Source: Lepidodermella squamata (taxonomy: Eukaryota; Gastrotricha). From it: 64,000 nucleotides of DNA. The translations under genes and the position numbers were made by a program. Where the stretch lies: NCBI GenBank assembly GCA_047495785.1, contig JBLDXI010000026.1:434001-498000 (forward strand), given 5' to 3'. The notes beneath the pieces are model-generated. The model worked only from the letters and a program-made list of their open reading frames with translations. It ran no database searches and was not told where the DNA came from. Positions within the stretch are counted from its first letter, which is position 1; every line of letters begins with the position of its first letter. Shown here one piece after another: positions 33,142-44,234 of this stretch.

Positions 33142-34871
33142 ATGGACAACAGCGACGGACGAAGAAAAGCCCGAAAACAGAAATCTACAGTCCATTGCAA
33201 CGTATTTTACCTATGGGTGAATTTTTTCAATTAGATCAAATCATTTTTTTTCATGCATAGGTATGTGGCAAAGTTGTCCCGCCTAGAAAAACATACAATC
33301 CTAGGCAATGTGACGCCTGCCAGGTAAGTTATGTCTCATCTCTGTTATAATTATGTCAAGAATTTGTCCAGAAATTTTTCACTCGGCAATCCCACCGAAG
33401 GCTGGAATTTCAATGCATCACTGGAAAGTTCAACTGCGAAATAGAGCCTGGCAAAACTCGAGGCTGTTGTACCCGTTGCCGGCTTGAAAAGTGCATTGCT
33501 TCCCGGCTAAATATTCGTATGTTTGCAGAAAAAAATCAATTAAATTGTTCAGATTATAAAAGACAACTTGGTGAGGCTTCAGGTTCGGAAAATGAGTCAA
33601 ATGACTCTTCTGGGACAGACCAAAGTAATTCGTCGCTAATCGTCAATCCGGATGACCCGTTCCGTCTTAACGCGGTCGAAAAAGTGGCCAGAAACTCTAT
33701 TGTCGGATTAACAATTCTACACGATTTATATTCGGTATGAACTGGTTAGAAAAATTGATGAAATTGTCACAAAAATTATTGCCTTCCAGTTTCCTCTACG
33801 AACACGAAATAAGCCTTACGATGATATCAACATGTTGGCCGTAGACTTTTGCATCCACCATATCAGCATTTTTTACGATTTGAGTTTCAAATTCGCCAAT
33901 TACATGAAAGGTTTGATTTTTTAATTTTTTAAGGATTTCCGTCGAATTATCTGCATTTTTTAGAGGCGTTCTCGTTGTCGGACTCGGATTTTAACGCGGT
34001 TTTGACCACCGGCTGGGCACCGACGGTTTTCATTTTTTCAGCTCTGCCGAGCAACCATTCTGCCATGTCCATCACCGACGCTGTTCTTCCGCAATTTCTA
34101 TCCATTTTCCCAGAATATCAGGTAAATTGTACCAGGTTAAAAAATTGGGCAAAATCTTTGCCCTAATTCTTGGGAGATAAATTGATGATCCAATATTAAT
34201 ATTTAATATTCATATAATTTGGGTTGAAATTGAAATCGTAATTTTTGGTAATAAGAACTGATATATTGCTACCAATTTTCAAATTTATTCCGAATCTCGC
34301 AGTAGGAAATTCGGAATACATTTGGAATAAATTCCTATTTGGAATAAATTCGGAATAAATTTGGAATAAATCGGGGCCGTTTCGGAAATTTTAGGGAATA
34401 ATTCTTAGATTTGCGAAAATATTCAATAAATTGAAATACATAGAATTTAACATAATTTTTAATTTGAATGTTTTGCAGGCGACTATCGATTTCTCAAAGG
34501 ATATTTCGCACATTATCACCTGCTGGGAACCGTCTATGCCTGAATTCGCATTATTACTTAGTTATTTTTCCCTTAGTGGTAAGTAAAACTTCGTTTTTTC
34601 AATGCTATCGAAATTTCCGACTCTGCTTTCAGGAAAAAGTTTTCAGTCTACAAATCCTCGCCTAGCGCAACTTTCAAGGCTGGTTAAGCATTGTCTCGTT
34701 TCCATGCAATATTCAAACTCGCGTAAAAGCTATATCAATCAAATTATAGAAACTATGGGCAATGTGCTAACACTATTTCCGGCAGCTGCTAAGATCACGG
34801 CGGCTCGCCAAGATTTTGCTTTCCCCGAGCAGCAATACAGCATGGTTTTGGAGAAGTTCTCCTCGTATTGA
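33142..34871 (+). CDS. NR-G: nuclear-receptor-like transcription factor, 355 aa
   Basis: Intact. Exons: 33142-33201, 33261-33323, 33372-33516, 33553-33734, 33790-33910, 33964-34121, 34479-34578 and 34633-34871. The N-terminus is basic (MDNSDGRRKARKQK). Finger 1 is C-N-V-C-GKVVPPRKTYNPRQ, then C-D-A-C-Q. The next part is KFFTRQSHRRLEFQC and finger 2 ends GCCTRCRLEKC. With NR-H it forms a subgroup: a C-D-A-C P-box, DPFRLNAVEKVARNSIVG in place of SNPDL.., no WAKELS motif (IDFSKDISHIITCWEPSMPE), and a different C-terminus (..MVLEKFSSY). Intron 6 is 357 bp. Expected DNA-binding regulator; ligand unknown. Confidence 0.87.
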
Positions 34872-35754
34872 ATATGGATAAAAAAACCCAATCCAACTTG
34901 GATCTACAGGCATTGATGATTGATTTTTTCAGCCCTAGGGCTTTGAATAGCAAAACGAACAATTTAAGCTCAGAAATTCGTTTTTACCTGCATAAAGAAT
35001 TCAATCAGAAATATTTATGGCGACAATAAAGTCGAAATATGCCCAGAGTCATTTTTTGAATAATTCTACGAATTCGAGGCTAAGCATGAATTCTGAATTA
35101 AACACTCAGTAATTTGACTGGTAATTTTTCTATAATTATTGTGGCTAATCTTGACCCGCCAGAAATATCCGAAAAGCGATTTCAGGCCACTAGAAAATTC
35201 AAAGATTTGGTCCCGGTACAGCACATTAGGTTCCGCTAGAAAGAGGAGCTAATTATATGTTTTAGCCACAAGTTTCGAAATCCTGTCTAATAATGGTGTC
35301 AGAATTAGCGAATTTCACGAAATTTCGTGTGAAACGTCAACTAAAATGTATTATATTTGTTCACAATTCAACCGCGAAATATTGGAAATTTTGAAAATTA
35401 ATTTTTGGTGAACCGTTAACAATTCATTAATTATGTTTTCGAACCCTTGACCCCTGGGTTACTAAATTAATGATGGGCGATTATATGCGACTGGGCTACT
35501 ATTAGGACAAATACGATAGCTAGCCGATATATTTCATTGTTTTGACGGCTGGCTAAGAAAAAACTGACCGTAAACATCAGTGTTAAACATCAGAGTGAAC
35601 CGTTCTAACTTCGGACGCAATGCTGAAACGTCGTTTTTCCACCAGTGGAGGTGGCTGGCGGCCCTCGTTAACGCAGTCTCTAATTTACGCATTGTTAATT
35701 GTTCATTGTTATTTTCCGGATCTGCCCGATAACATTCAATAATTTTTTCGCGTT
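34872..35754. other. Intergenic stretch after NR-G, made of dispersed repeats
   Basis: The part at 34887-35030 is the partner of 30950-31105. The part at 35036-35240 is the partner of 6329-6595, including two of its 'ttggttccg' tail units. The remainder has no recognised feature. Confidence 0.6.
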
Positions 35755-36148
35755 ACCCCGCTTTCCCGCGGGAGAGTTGGGCTGTATTGCTGAATGCATT
35801 CGGGCGCCCGCGTTTCCCGGATTTTTTTATTGCCTTTTCCCCGCGATTCCCAGAAAATCCTAGCTCATCCGCAAAAAAACACGGGCGAATAAAAAAATGT
35901 GCTCATTGCCCGCCCAACCCGGATTTTTTTATTGTTTTCCCGTGAAATCCGGCGGGCTGCCCCGGGCAAGGCGGAGAATAAAAAAATACACCCTTACGGG
36001 CTGGGCAGGAAGTGCGGGAAAATTGCTGAATGCTCTGCGTACGACACGGGCGAGTCGGGCTGTGCGGGCAGAATAAAAAAATGTTCATGGGCAGTGCCCG
36101 GCTTTTTGCTTTCGGGCAGGCCGGGCTGAATATAAAAATACACCCATA
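35755..36148. repeat. GC-rich block punctuated by A/T tracts in both orientations
   Basis: Against the AT-rich surroundings this stretch is rich in CCCG/CGGG words. It is interrupted six times by a near-constant 10-12 bp tract. ATTTTTTTAT occurs near 35821 and 35933; AATAAAAAAAT near 35889, 35978 and 36072; a variant near 36129. Tracts in opposite orientations can pair, giving nested foldbacks. No coding frame is credible. It directly abuts a DNA transposon. Confidence 0.7.
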
Positions 36149-36937
36149 CTGTAGCGCGGTCCTTTTTCGGACGGGGTAATTTCGGACACTTTTGACTTTG
36201 AGCGCATGTTTCTCCTCAACCCTCGTGGATAAAAATACCGTTCAAAATGTAGAAAATAGTCCAGAGTCCCGCCTTTCAAATGACATCTGAAATATGAGAA
36301 ACGGATTTTTTCACGAATAATGGTTGCACTTCTTCGCAGGTGTGCGCCGAGGTAAAAAATTGCCAACTTTTTTATTCGGCAGTATTTTTCGCCGGAAAGA
36401 AGCGCAAAAGAAAGAGCGCATCGACTTTAGTTAGATGGGCATGTTTAGAACAAATTTAAATTGCTCATTTGTCCTGAAATTCAGCCAGAAAAAACGAAAT
36501 CCCTCGGCTTATTTCGGACAGCCACAAACTGCAGATCGACCTTGACGTTTTTTAAAATTTAATATTTTAGTGAGAATAGCACTGAGCTGCGTTGAGAGCT
36601 CAATTCACTATCGGGGGTTCAAATCCCTCAACATGCAATTTATTTTTTTCTATTAAAATCTGCTCACAAATATTATCTCGCTTTAATGAGAACTTTGACC
36701 CTAATCTAAATATTCACACTGAGCTGTCCGAAATTACCCCAGTTGTGTCCGAAATTAGCCGAGTCAGTTATCCGTGAATACCTGTGCAGTTGAAGGTACA
36801 TTTTTACCGTGATTAACACTAGGATATGCAGTTTTTCAAGGCGCATCTTTTGGCGCAAAGTACGTCAAAAAATTCGTTCACCTCACAAAATTAAGCCTGA
36901 AAAACAGGTTTTTGTCCGAAATAAGACCACGCTACAG
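36149..36937. mobile_element. Non-autonomous DNA transposon with TA target duplication, 789 bp
   Basis: The left end CTGTAGCGCGGTCC is mirrored by GACCACGCTACAG at the right end, with TA immediately outside both ends. Subterminal copies of 'TTTCGGACA' / 'TGTCCGAAAT' occur near both ends (36178, 36512, 36726, 36745, 36915). This is the look of a pogo/Tigger-like element of the Tc1/mariner superfamily without its transposase. No open frame has a transposase motif. Inside, near 36616, lies an isolated RNA polymerase III B-box-like sequence. Confidence 0.8.
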
Positions 36938-37164
36938 TATGCGACGCCATTCGGTCGACGAGTTTTTTTAATTCATATGATTAACTTTTACGCTTTATAA
37001 TATCGAATACAAATCTATGATGTTACCAGGCACGTGCTCCAAAAAGACCAATCAGTAAAAAAAATCAATTGCGTTTGTGAAGCAAAGCAACGTCTTACGC
37101 CACCTCCATCAATGCAGTTGTACTTTCGATTTTACAAATCAGCACAAATAATTTGATATTATAC
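36938..37164 (+). promoter_or_regulatory. Upstream region of NR-H, conserved with NR-G
   Basis: Matches the 200 bp before NR-G, including 'aattcatatgattaac' and 'tgcagttgtacttt'. The transposon end lies only about 230 bp before the start codon, so the conserved promoter sits between the element and the gene. Confidence 0.5.
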
Positions 37165-38934
37165 ATGGACAACAGCGGCGACGGTGGGCGGAAACAGAAA
37201 GCTACAGTCTATTGCAATGTAATAAATTTGCGTGATTTTTTTCGACTTGAAGTAACCATTTTTCATGCTTAGGTATGCGGCAAAGTTGTCCCGCCTAGGA
37301 AGACATACAATCCGAGGCAATGTGACGCATGCCAGGTAGATTTTCCTCTCATATTCGTCCTTATATTATGTCAAGGATTTTTTCCAGAAATTTTTCGCCC
37401 GGCAATCCCACCGGAGACTCGAATTTCAATGCATCACTGGAAAATTTAACTGCGAGATAGAACCTGGCAAAACTCGCGGCTGTTGTACCCGTTGCCGGCT
37501 TGAAAAATGTATTGCATCTCGGCAAAATATTCGTATGCAAAATATTTTAGCGGAAAACAAATCAATATAGAATTTTTCAGATTTTAAAAAGCAACTTGCC
37601 GATGCTTCAGTTTCGGAAAATGAGCCAACTGAATCTTATGGGGCGGATCAAGATAATTCGAGGGTACTAATCGCCGATCCCGATGACCCGTTCCGCCTTA
37701 ACGCGGTCGAAAAAGTGGCTAGAAACTCTATTGTCGGATTAACAATTCTACACGATTTACATTCGGTATGTACTCGCGTAAAAATTCGATGAAATACAGC
37801 AAAACTTCTTACCTTTTAGTTTCCTTTACGAACACGAAATAAGCCTTACGAAGATGTCAATATGTTGGCCGTAGACTTTTGCATCCACCACGTCAGCATT
37901 TTTTACAATTTGAGTTTCAAATTTGCAAAGTACATGAAAGGTTGGATTTTTTTGCGTGTAAATTTCGTCGAATTATCGGAATTTTTTTAGAGGCATTCTC
38001 GTTGTCGGACTCTGATTTAAACGCGGTTTTGACCACCGGCTGGACACGAACGGCTTTCGTTTTCGCAGCTCTGCCGAGTAACCAATGCGCCATGTCCATC
38101 AGCGACGCTGTTCTACCGCAATTTCTAACCATTTTCCCGGAATATCAGGTAAATGAGACCAATTACCAATTATCAATTGCCAATAATCATCAATAATTTA
38201 GGTTAGATGTTAGAATCTTTGAATATGGGCTTGGGCGAGGATCTTCAAAACCGGAAACGGTATATACAGCGTTCAGTCCCGAGAGGAAAATTAAAAACAT
38301 TATTCATTCATTCATTCGTTGAAATTGGAAATTTTAGGTCGTACATATTAAGAAATGATCTCTTTTTATCTAGATTAAAATTAACTTCCTCTGACCATTG
38401 CAGATGACCAGCTATTTCCGAATAAAATGGGACTGCTTCGGATATTTTTGGAAATAAATTGGCTCAAATATAAAAAGAATTAATTATATAAATAATTACA
38501 CAAATTTAATTCATTTTCAAACTTTAATTTATCTTGCAGGCGATTATGGATCTGTCGAAGGACCTTTCGCACGTGATAAGCTGCTGGAGTCCATCGATGC
38601 CCGAATTCGCCTTATTACTCAGTTATTTGTTCCTCAGCGGTAAGTAGAATTTCGTGATCCCGATGTTTTCTCAAAATTTCCGGCGCTATTTTTAGGGAAA
38701 GGTTTTCGGAGAACAAATCCCAGATTGGCGCAACTTTCTAGACTGGTTAAGCATTCTCTCGTTTCCATGCAATTTTCAAACTCGCGTAAAAGCTGTATCA
38801 ATCAAATTATAGAAATTATGGACGATGTGTTATCGCGTTTTCCGACTGCCGCCAAGATCACGGCTGCTCGCCGAGATTTTGCTTTCCCTGAGAAACAATA
38901 CAGCATGGTTTTGGAGAGGGTTTCCTCGTCTTGA
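37165..38934 (+). CDS. NR-H: nuclear-receptor-like transcription factor, 354 aa
   Basis: Intact. Exons: 37165-37218, 37273-37335, 37388-37532, 37581-37765, 37820-37940, 37991-38148, 38540-38639 and 38696-38934. Very close to NR-G throughout: C-N-V-C / C-D-A-C-Q, KFFARQSHRRLEFQC, GCCTRCRLEKC, and PFRLNAVEKVARNSIVGL in the linker-helix. Exon 7 reads IMDLSKDLSHVISCWSPSMPE and the C-terminus ends MVLERVSSS. Intron 6 is 391 bp. An AATAAA lies just after the stop (38948). Expected DNA-binding regulator; ligand unknown. Confidence 0.87.
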
Positions 38935-39266
38935 ATATGGATAATTAATAAAACTAAAATCTTATGGGCTCGTATTTTTATTTTGGCTTGCTTAGCCGTG
39001 GTAAATAAACTTGAAATTGTTGTTATGCTGAGGAGCACGAGTTAGTTGTCGTGACCGGCACGCGATCAAGTTTGAAGCATCGCTAAACTGGCATAAAAAA
39101 ATTAAGACGGCTTCAATCTTAAATTCTTAAATAAATTTGCATTATCGATAAATCAAATTTTATTAATATAATTATCAATTTTTTCAACAATTAACGCAAA
39201 ATTCTTGAATTTTCCTGTTATTCGATCATTCCTAGAATTTTTGTTTTCCCATTAGATCAATATAGG
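38935..39266. other. Spacer between NR-H and the first peptidase gene
   Basis: AT-rich; holds the NR-H polyadenylation signal and presumably the promoter of the downstream peptidase. No clear TATA box was identified. Confidence 0.5.
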
Positions 39267-41768
39267 ATGATTTGGCTTAAATTGATACCAATTTTCCTAA
39301 TATTTTTGGAATCATCAGTTATTATAACGGCCGAGGTGTCTGAAAATGCTAACATTGACGAAGTCTGCCAGACAACAGAGTGCGTCATAGCCGCCGGTAC
39401 GATACTTTCATCAATGAATTTCGAAGCCGACCCGTGCGAAGATTTCTACGAGTACGCATGTGGAAATTTCGAGCAAATCCACGCAATACCAGCCGGTGAG
39501 AGCAAATTTCGCCAGCTCAACGTCATCGATCGAGTCCTTCAGCGTCACTTGCGAGATTTACTAGAAAATCGAGGGAAAACCGAAAAAAACCGATCGAAAG
39601 CGCGCCGTTACTACCAGGCCTGCATGGACGAGGAAAAAGTCGCGAAAAATTCCGTAAAATGGTTCAGAAAAATCATCGATGAACTAGGCGGATTATTTTT
39701 AAACAAAAGCGCCGAAAAATTACCTGAGAACTGGTGTTTCACCGAGCTGTTGGAATTACGCAATCATTACTCGTCGAGTGGGCCGTTTTCGACGTCGATC
39801 GGGCCGGATGATAAAAAGGTCACGGCTAACATTTTGAAGCTGGAACAAGACGGCCTCGGCCTTGGCCTAGATTCGCGCGATTATTACGTCAATAAAAGCG
39901 CTTCAACTGACCCAGTTTTATCGGCCTATGTTGACCTATTAAAAAGTTACGCTGACCTAATTGTGGGCGAAAACCAGGTTGAACGTCGATTTTTCGTTGA
40001 AATCGTGGAATTTGAGCAGAAATTAGCAGCGATTCATCGACCGCGTACCGACCAAGCTAATGTAGCTGATAATTATTTTCGAACAAATATCGCCTGGCTT
40101 GAGGAAGAATTGGACTTCATAAATTGGCAGAGTTATTTCAACGAATATTTAAAACCGATTGCGCTGAAAATCAATGAATCAGAGCCGATTTTGCTGTACA
40201 ATGTTGAATATTTCCGCGATTTAAATCGGCTGATGAGGAAGCAACTGTCGACAAATCACGGCCGTCGTGCTCTTCAAAATTACGTTGTGCTTCACGTTGT
40301 TAATTTTTACGCGCCGTACCTGGGCGGTGAATTTCTGGCGACTCGTGATAAATTTATGGCGATTTTTACAGGGCAGAAAGGATCTTCGGAACGGTGGCAA
40401 ACTTGCTTAGCGGATACTGATGCGAATGTTGGCTTTGCTCTCGGGGCCATGTACGTTGAAAAGTACTTTCCAGAAAGAAATAAATTACTAGTAAGTTTTT
40501 TATAAAAATTCAAAAAATTCAAAAATCTTTGAAAAATTGAAATTCAGAGAAATTTTGGTAAAAGATATTCCACTAATATAATTCAGATTTATTTTTAAAT
40601 TCAGAGTGAAAGAATAGTGGTTGACCTGATCCGGACTTTCCGTTCTCGAATTAAACGGGCTAAATGGATGGATGAAAAAACGCGCAAGAATGCCCTGGAA
40701 AAAATCGACTCCTTAAAATACCACGTCGCGTACCCGGACTGGCTTCTGAACACCACCTACCTCGAAGAATATTACAAGGGTCTAAATGTGACTGAGGACT
40801 ATGTCGAAAACCAGTTTTTATCCTTCAACCACGCGAAAATCAGGATGTTGAAGACGCTGAGAAGTGGTCCTGATCCATTACGTTGGGACATGACGCCGCA
40901 AACGATTAATGGCTACTACGAAACGACGCAGAATAAAATTGTCATACCAGCTGGAATTCTCAATCAGCCGTATTTTTTCCAGACAAAAGGAATTCCGACA
41001 GCTTTAAATTACGGCGCAATAGGATGCGTTGTGGGACATGAGGTGACTAATTTTAGTAAAAAAAATCTGAAAAATAAATTTCCTTCAAAATTCCCTTCCA
41101 AACTATGCTCGAAATTTTTTAAAATAATTGCTAATTATCACTCAATTAATCTAATTTAATTTCCAATTTTTCTCGAGTTTTTCCGATTTTTTTCCAATTT
41201 TCAAAAAATTTCAAAATTTCAAGCCTTTCAATAATTTGAATTTCTTCCTTGATAGCAATTTTTCTCTTTTTAGATTTCACATGGTTTCGATAATGTTGGT
41301 CGCGAGTATGACAAGTTGGGCAATCTTCACAACTGGTGGACCGATGAAACGCGGAGCCATTTCGAAGCTCAATCCGCCTGCCTCGTCGCTAAATTCAACC
41401 AGTACCAAATCGACGGGCTTCATTTACGCGGAGATCAAACTCTAGGCGAAAACATAGCTGACGATGCTGGCATTAAAGCTAGCTACCAAGCTTTTGCCGA
41501 GGCGAGAAAATCAGGCCGGACGAGTCGCTATCGCCAGCTAATCGGAACTACTCTGAACGAAGACCAGCTATTTTTTGTCGGCTGGGCGCAGCAGTGGTGT
41601 TCAATTTATTCGCCGCAAATGATAAAATTCGCGATTTTACGCGATGAACACGCGCTGTTCAAATTTCGTGTCATCGGCCCGATATCGAATTCGAAAGATT
41701 TCGCACGAGCTTTCGAGTGCCCACTTGGATCTCCGATGAATCCTGAGGAGAAGTGTTCGGTGTGGTGA
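39267..41768 (+). CDS. Nep1: neprilysin-like (M13) zinc metallopeptidase, secreted, 718 aa
   Basis: Exons: 39267-40490, 40605-41042 and 41274-41768. The N-terminus (MIWLKLIPIFLIFLESSVII) is a signal peptide with no following membrane anchor, so the enzyme is probably secreted. The M13 N-domain begins DPCEDFYEYACGNFE. The substrate-strand motif is NGYYETTQNKIVIPAGIL. The zinc site HEISH is split by an intron between Glu and Ile. The third zinc ligand lies in GENIADDAG. Late motifs are FFVGWAQQWC, EHALFKFRVIGP and the terminal C-S-V-W. All catalytic residues appear present, so it should cleave small extracellular peptides. Unlike its three relatives it lacks the intron after GR. A polyadenylation signal lies at 41826-41831. 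Confidence 0.95.
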
Positions 41769-41976
41769 AACAAAAATTATCTGCTCAATTAATAAATTAT
41801 GCACCAATTTTATTATACATTTGACAATAAAATAAAAATTTCGAAAAATCCTCCTTAAAAAAGTGGTAATTTTTATTAATAATCAAAAAAATGCGAGAAA
41901 GCAATTAAAGCAGCTGAGCGGATTTTTTATGCTGAATTCCAGTTGAGCTTTGGGCAAGAATAAAATTCCAATTTTA

Positions 41977-42180
41977 TTTGGTGTGCGCATGGTCGTAGGT
42001 AGGGTCTTTTTTGCCGCAATGAACGCACTCGAAATGGCGGCATTTTCGCTTCTTCGATCGGCAAATTGAACAGATTTCACCGTCAGAAAAATTAGCCATC
42101 CTAAGGTGTCGCCAGTAGTGATGACCATCGCCCGGGCTCTCAGCACCACACACTAGGCATTGTCGGATTTTTGAAGGCAT
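41977..42180 (-). CDS. Small Cys/His-rich protein, putative zinc binder, 68 aa
   Basis: A single exon with C-L-V-C-G, then H-H-Y-W-R-H, C-S-I-C-R, and C-R-H-F-E-C-V-H-C-G. That makes four CxxC or Cys/His clusters in 68 residues, rich in Lys/Arg. I do not recognise the family; the spacing suggests two zinc sites and possibly nucleic-acid binding. Support for a real gene: a TATA box (42238-42245) about 60 bp before the ATG, and an AATAAA downstream on the same strand (about 41872-41877). It converges on Nep1. An upstream in-frame ATG (42231) is possible but lies within the expected leader. Confidence 0.6.
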
Positions 42181-42237
42181 TTTTATGAGGTAAAAAAAGT
42201 TGATAAACAGGCACATTTGTGCATAAATCAACCTGCG

Positions 42238-42245
42238 CTTTTATA
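42238..42245 (-). promoter_or_regulatory. TATA box of the small Cys/His-rich gene
   Basis: TATAAAAG on the minus strand, 58 bp before the chosen start codon, within CTATAAAAGCGC. This spacing supports the inner ATG at 42180. Confidence 0.6.
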
Positions 42246-42703
42246 GCTTGGCACAGCGTGATTCATGAATATTATTGTGATCGATAAGGAATGCGTAGGT
42301 GACCAGTATGCCTTATCACGTTTTTGTAGTAAAAGCCACCCATAGATGAATCTGAGCGCACTTGGAATTTCTGGAAAAATCTCGTGATCTGAGAAATTTA
42401 AAGACAAAAGTGATGAGTCATCATTATTACCGCCGCAAGCTCAACTGAATAAAATATGACGAGTGTCCACTTTTGTCGTAAATTTCAGGCAAAGTGCGAT
42501 GCGGCTTATAGAATACAATATTATATTGAATAACATCATTTTTTTGTTTCTTCTTTGCACTTCCTGTTTGTATCGATAAACATGATGAGCGGAGGCTCAC
42601 GAGCGGACGCATAATATTCTGTGCCAAGGGATGCGTATTTTATGCGATATTGAATACACAAGTTAGACAGTGATTTTATTCAAATTTGCACTCGCGCAAA
42701 TAA
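42246..42703. other. Divergent intergenic region
   Basis: Lies between two divergently transcribed small genes and must hold both promoters. No gene or repeat is evident apart from the minus-strand TATA box. Confidence 0.45.
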
Positions 42704-43039
42704 ATGGCCGCTTTCCTGTATCAATTTGTCCTCATATTAGGAGCGTCGCTGTTGCTGCTGCTAATACCTCGAAGTGAAGCTTCGCCTGTTGTCGAGTCTT
42801 TGAAGACGTTCAGCGCTAATGGTCCGGTGAAGATAGACAGCAAGCACTCGGAGCAACAGCATGGCAATCCGCAGGCGGTGAAAGCGCGCGAGGCGTTCAT
42901 TGAGCGCATCAAATCGCTGCCTGTCTATCGAAATCTCATGCAGAAATGCCTGCAAGTTCAAGCGAAAACCTTCGACTACTGCAACGACGCGATTACGCTG
43001 TACATTTGGGCGACTTTGAAGCACAACACGGACACATGA
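42704..43039 (+). CDS. SSP1: short secreted protein of the C-x10-C-x8-W family, 111 aa
   Basis: A single exon. A strong signal peptide (FVLILGASLLLLLIP) ends near SEA-S. A polar region follows, then the family block: VYRNLMQKC, ten residues, C, eight residues (NDAITLYI), W-A. Two cysteines suggest one disulfide. I do not recognise the family outside this window; four further members lie to the right. This is the only member without the phase-1 intron and the only one with ten residues between the cysteines. An AATAAA lies near 43158. Role unknown: an extracellular peptide or small-protein ligand is conceivable. Confidence 0.75.
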   Translation: MAAFLYQFVLILGASLLLLLIPRSEASPVVESLKTFSANGPVKIDSKHSEQQHGNPQAVKAREAFIERIKSLPVYRNLMQKCLQVQAKTFDYCNDAITLYIWATLKHNTDT

Positions 43040-44234
43040 TGGCGTTGCGCTGATCATAATCTCTGATCTGAGAGAATGAGCAATTTAGTCATACATATTT
43101 GCGCTGCAAATTATCAGCTTTCTTATTTATTTAGAGATCAGGAAGGCATAACTTTCAAATAAACGTATTGCGTTTTAAAAAAATGTATTGTTGATTTGCC
43201 TATATCTAACTTGAATTTGGCAGCGAAAGCTAGAAAAACAATTTAGAAAGATTAGAGAATTTTTTTCTTATACTAACGCTTTTTACGACCTTTAATAAAA
43301 ACGCAGCCCGGTCGCATATACTCGAAATTAATTAATTGGGTCATGAGGCATTTGAATATTCATGAGGCGAGGGCGATCTGACTTCTGCCACCCACCTGAT
43401 ACTCATATTTCAAAGCTCACGTGAAGGGATTGCCACTATAGCCCTTTCATAACACTCTCTATATCTAATATTTCAGGAGGGTGTCCAAAAAGCAAATCTC
43501 CGTGCTAAAAAATTGTATAAATCCGGTGGAAACAGATAAAATGTCTTGCTATATTGCTAAATTGCCGAAGAGCTGCGACTTATCCTCCGGCCACTAGAAA
43601 GCTGTGAAAAGATAGCTTAAGTTTGTTTCAAGCTGTTGATGTTTTCAGCAATTCAGAGGTCTAGAGTGAGGTGCTAAATTCATCGAAATTTGACCTATAT
43701 CACACAACCGAAAAGAGTGATTGCGAAAATGCGTTTTGAGAATTGTGGGGAAATTTTATTTTATGAAGAAATTCAAATTTCGGCAGCAAGCGAGCTAGAT
43801 TCTAAGCGTAACAAGGCGGGATCATGGTATTGACCTGCATATCTCGAAGAGACTGCGTCGCAAGCGGTGGAAAAACACAAAAAAAGCGTGCGAACCCCGA
43901 ATAAATGAAACACCGTACTTTTTATTATTCATGCATCAGCGACTCCAATCAGTGTGAGACTTTCAGGGTGGATGGGGGGATCATACCCCCAGCTCGGCCG
44001 GGCCAGACGACAAAAAGAGAATTTATCCCACTGTTTTGTTAATTTTGGAAGGTTCTGGAGCGTGTTTTAGTGGAAAATCTCCGAAATTTTCACGCTTCGC
44101 TCGGTTATTCGCCGAAATGACTAGTCATTTTGGCAAATACACCAAAAATTGTTTACAACCCTGGCAGCTCGGGATCTAAGATCGCACCCTGACTCCAATA
44201 GTAATTAATTGACTGAATAGAGTAAGTAGTCACT
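43040..44234. other. Intergenic stretch after SSP1
   Basis: No gene was recognised on either strand and no clear inverted repeats were seen. Confidence 0.4.

Noticed and set aside
35899-36366. Open frames in the GC-rich block and the adjoining transposon end
   Set aside because: They arise from low-complexity CCCG and A-tract sequence on both strands and have no coding character.
36560-36645. Possible tRNA gene with GGTTCAAATCC B-box
   Set aside because: The T-arm is good, but there is no room for an anticodon arm between the D-like hairpin and the T-arm, and the acceptor strands do not pair. It lies inside a transposon.
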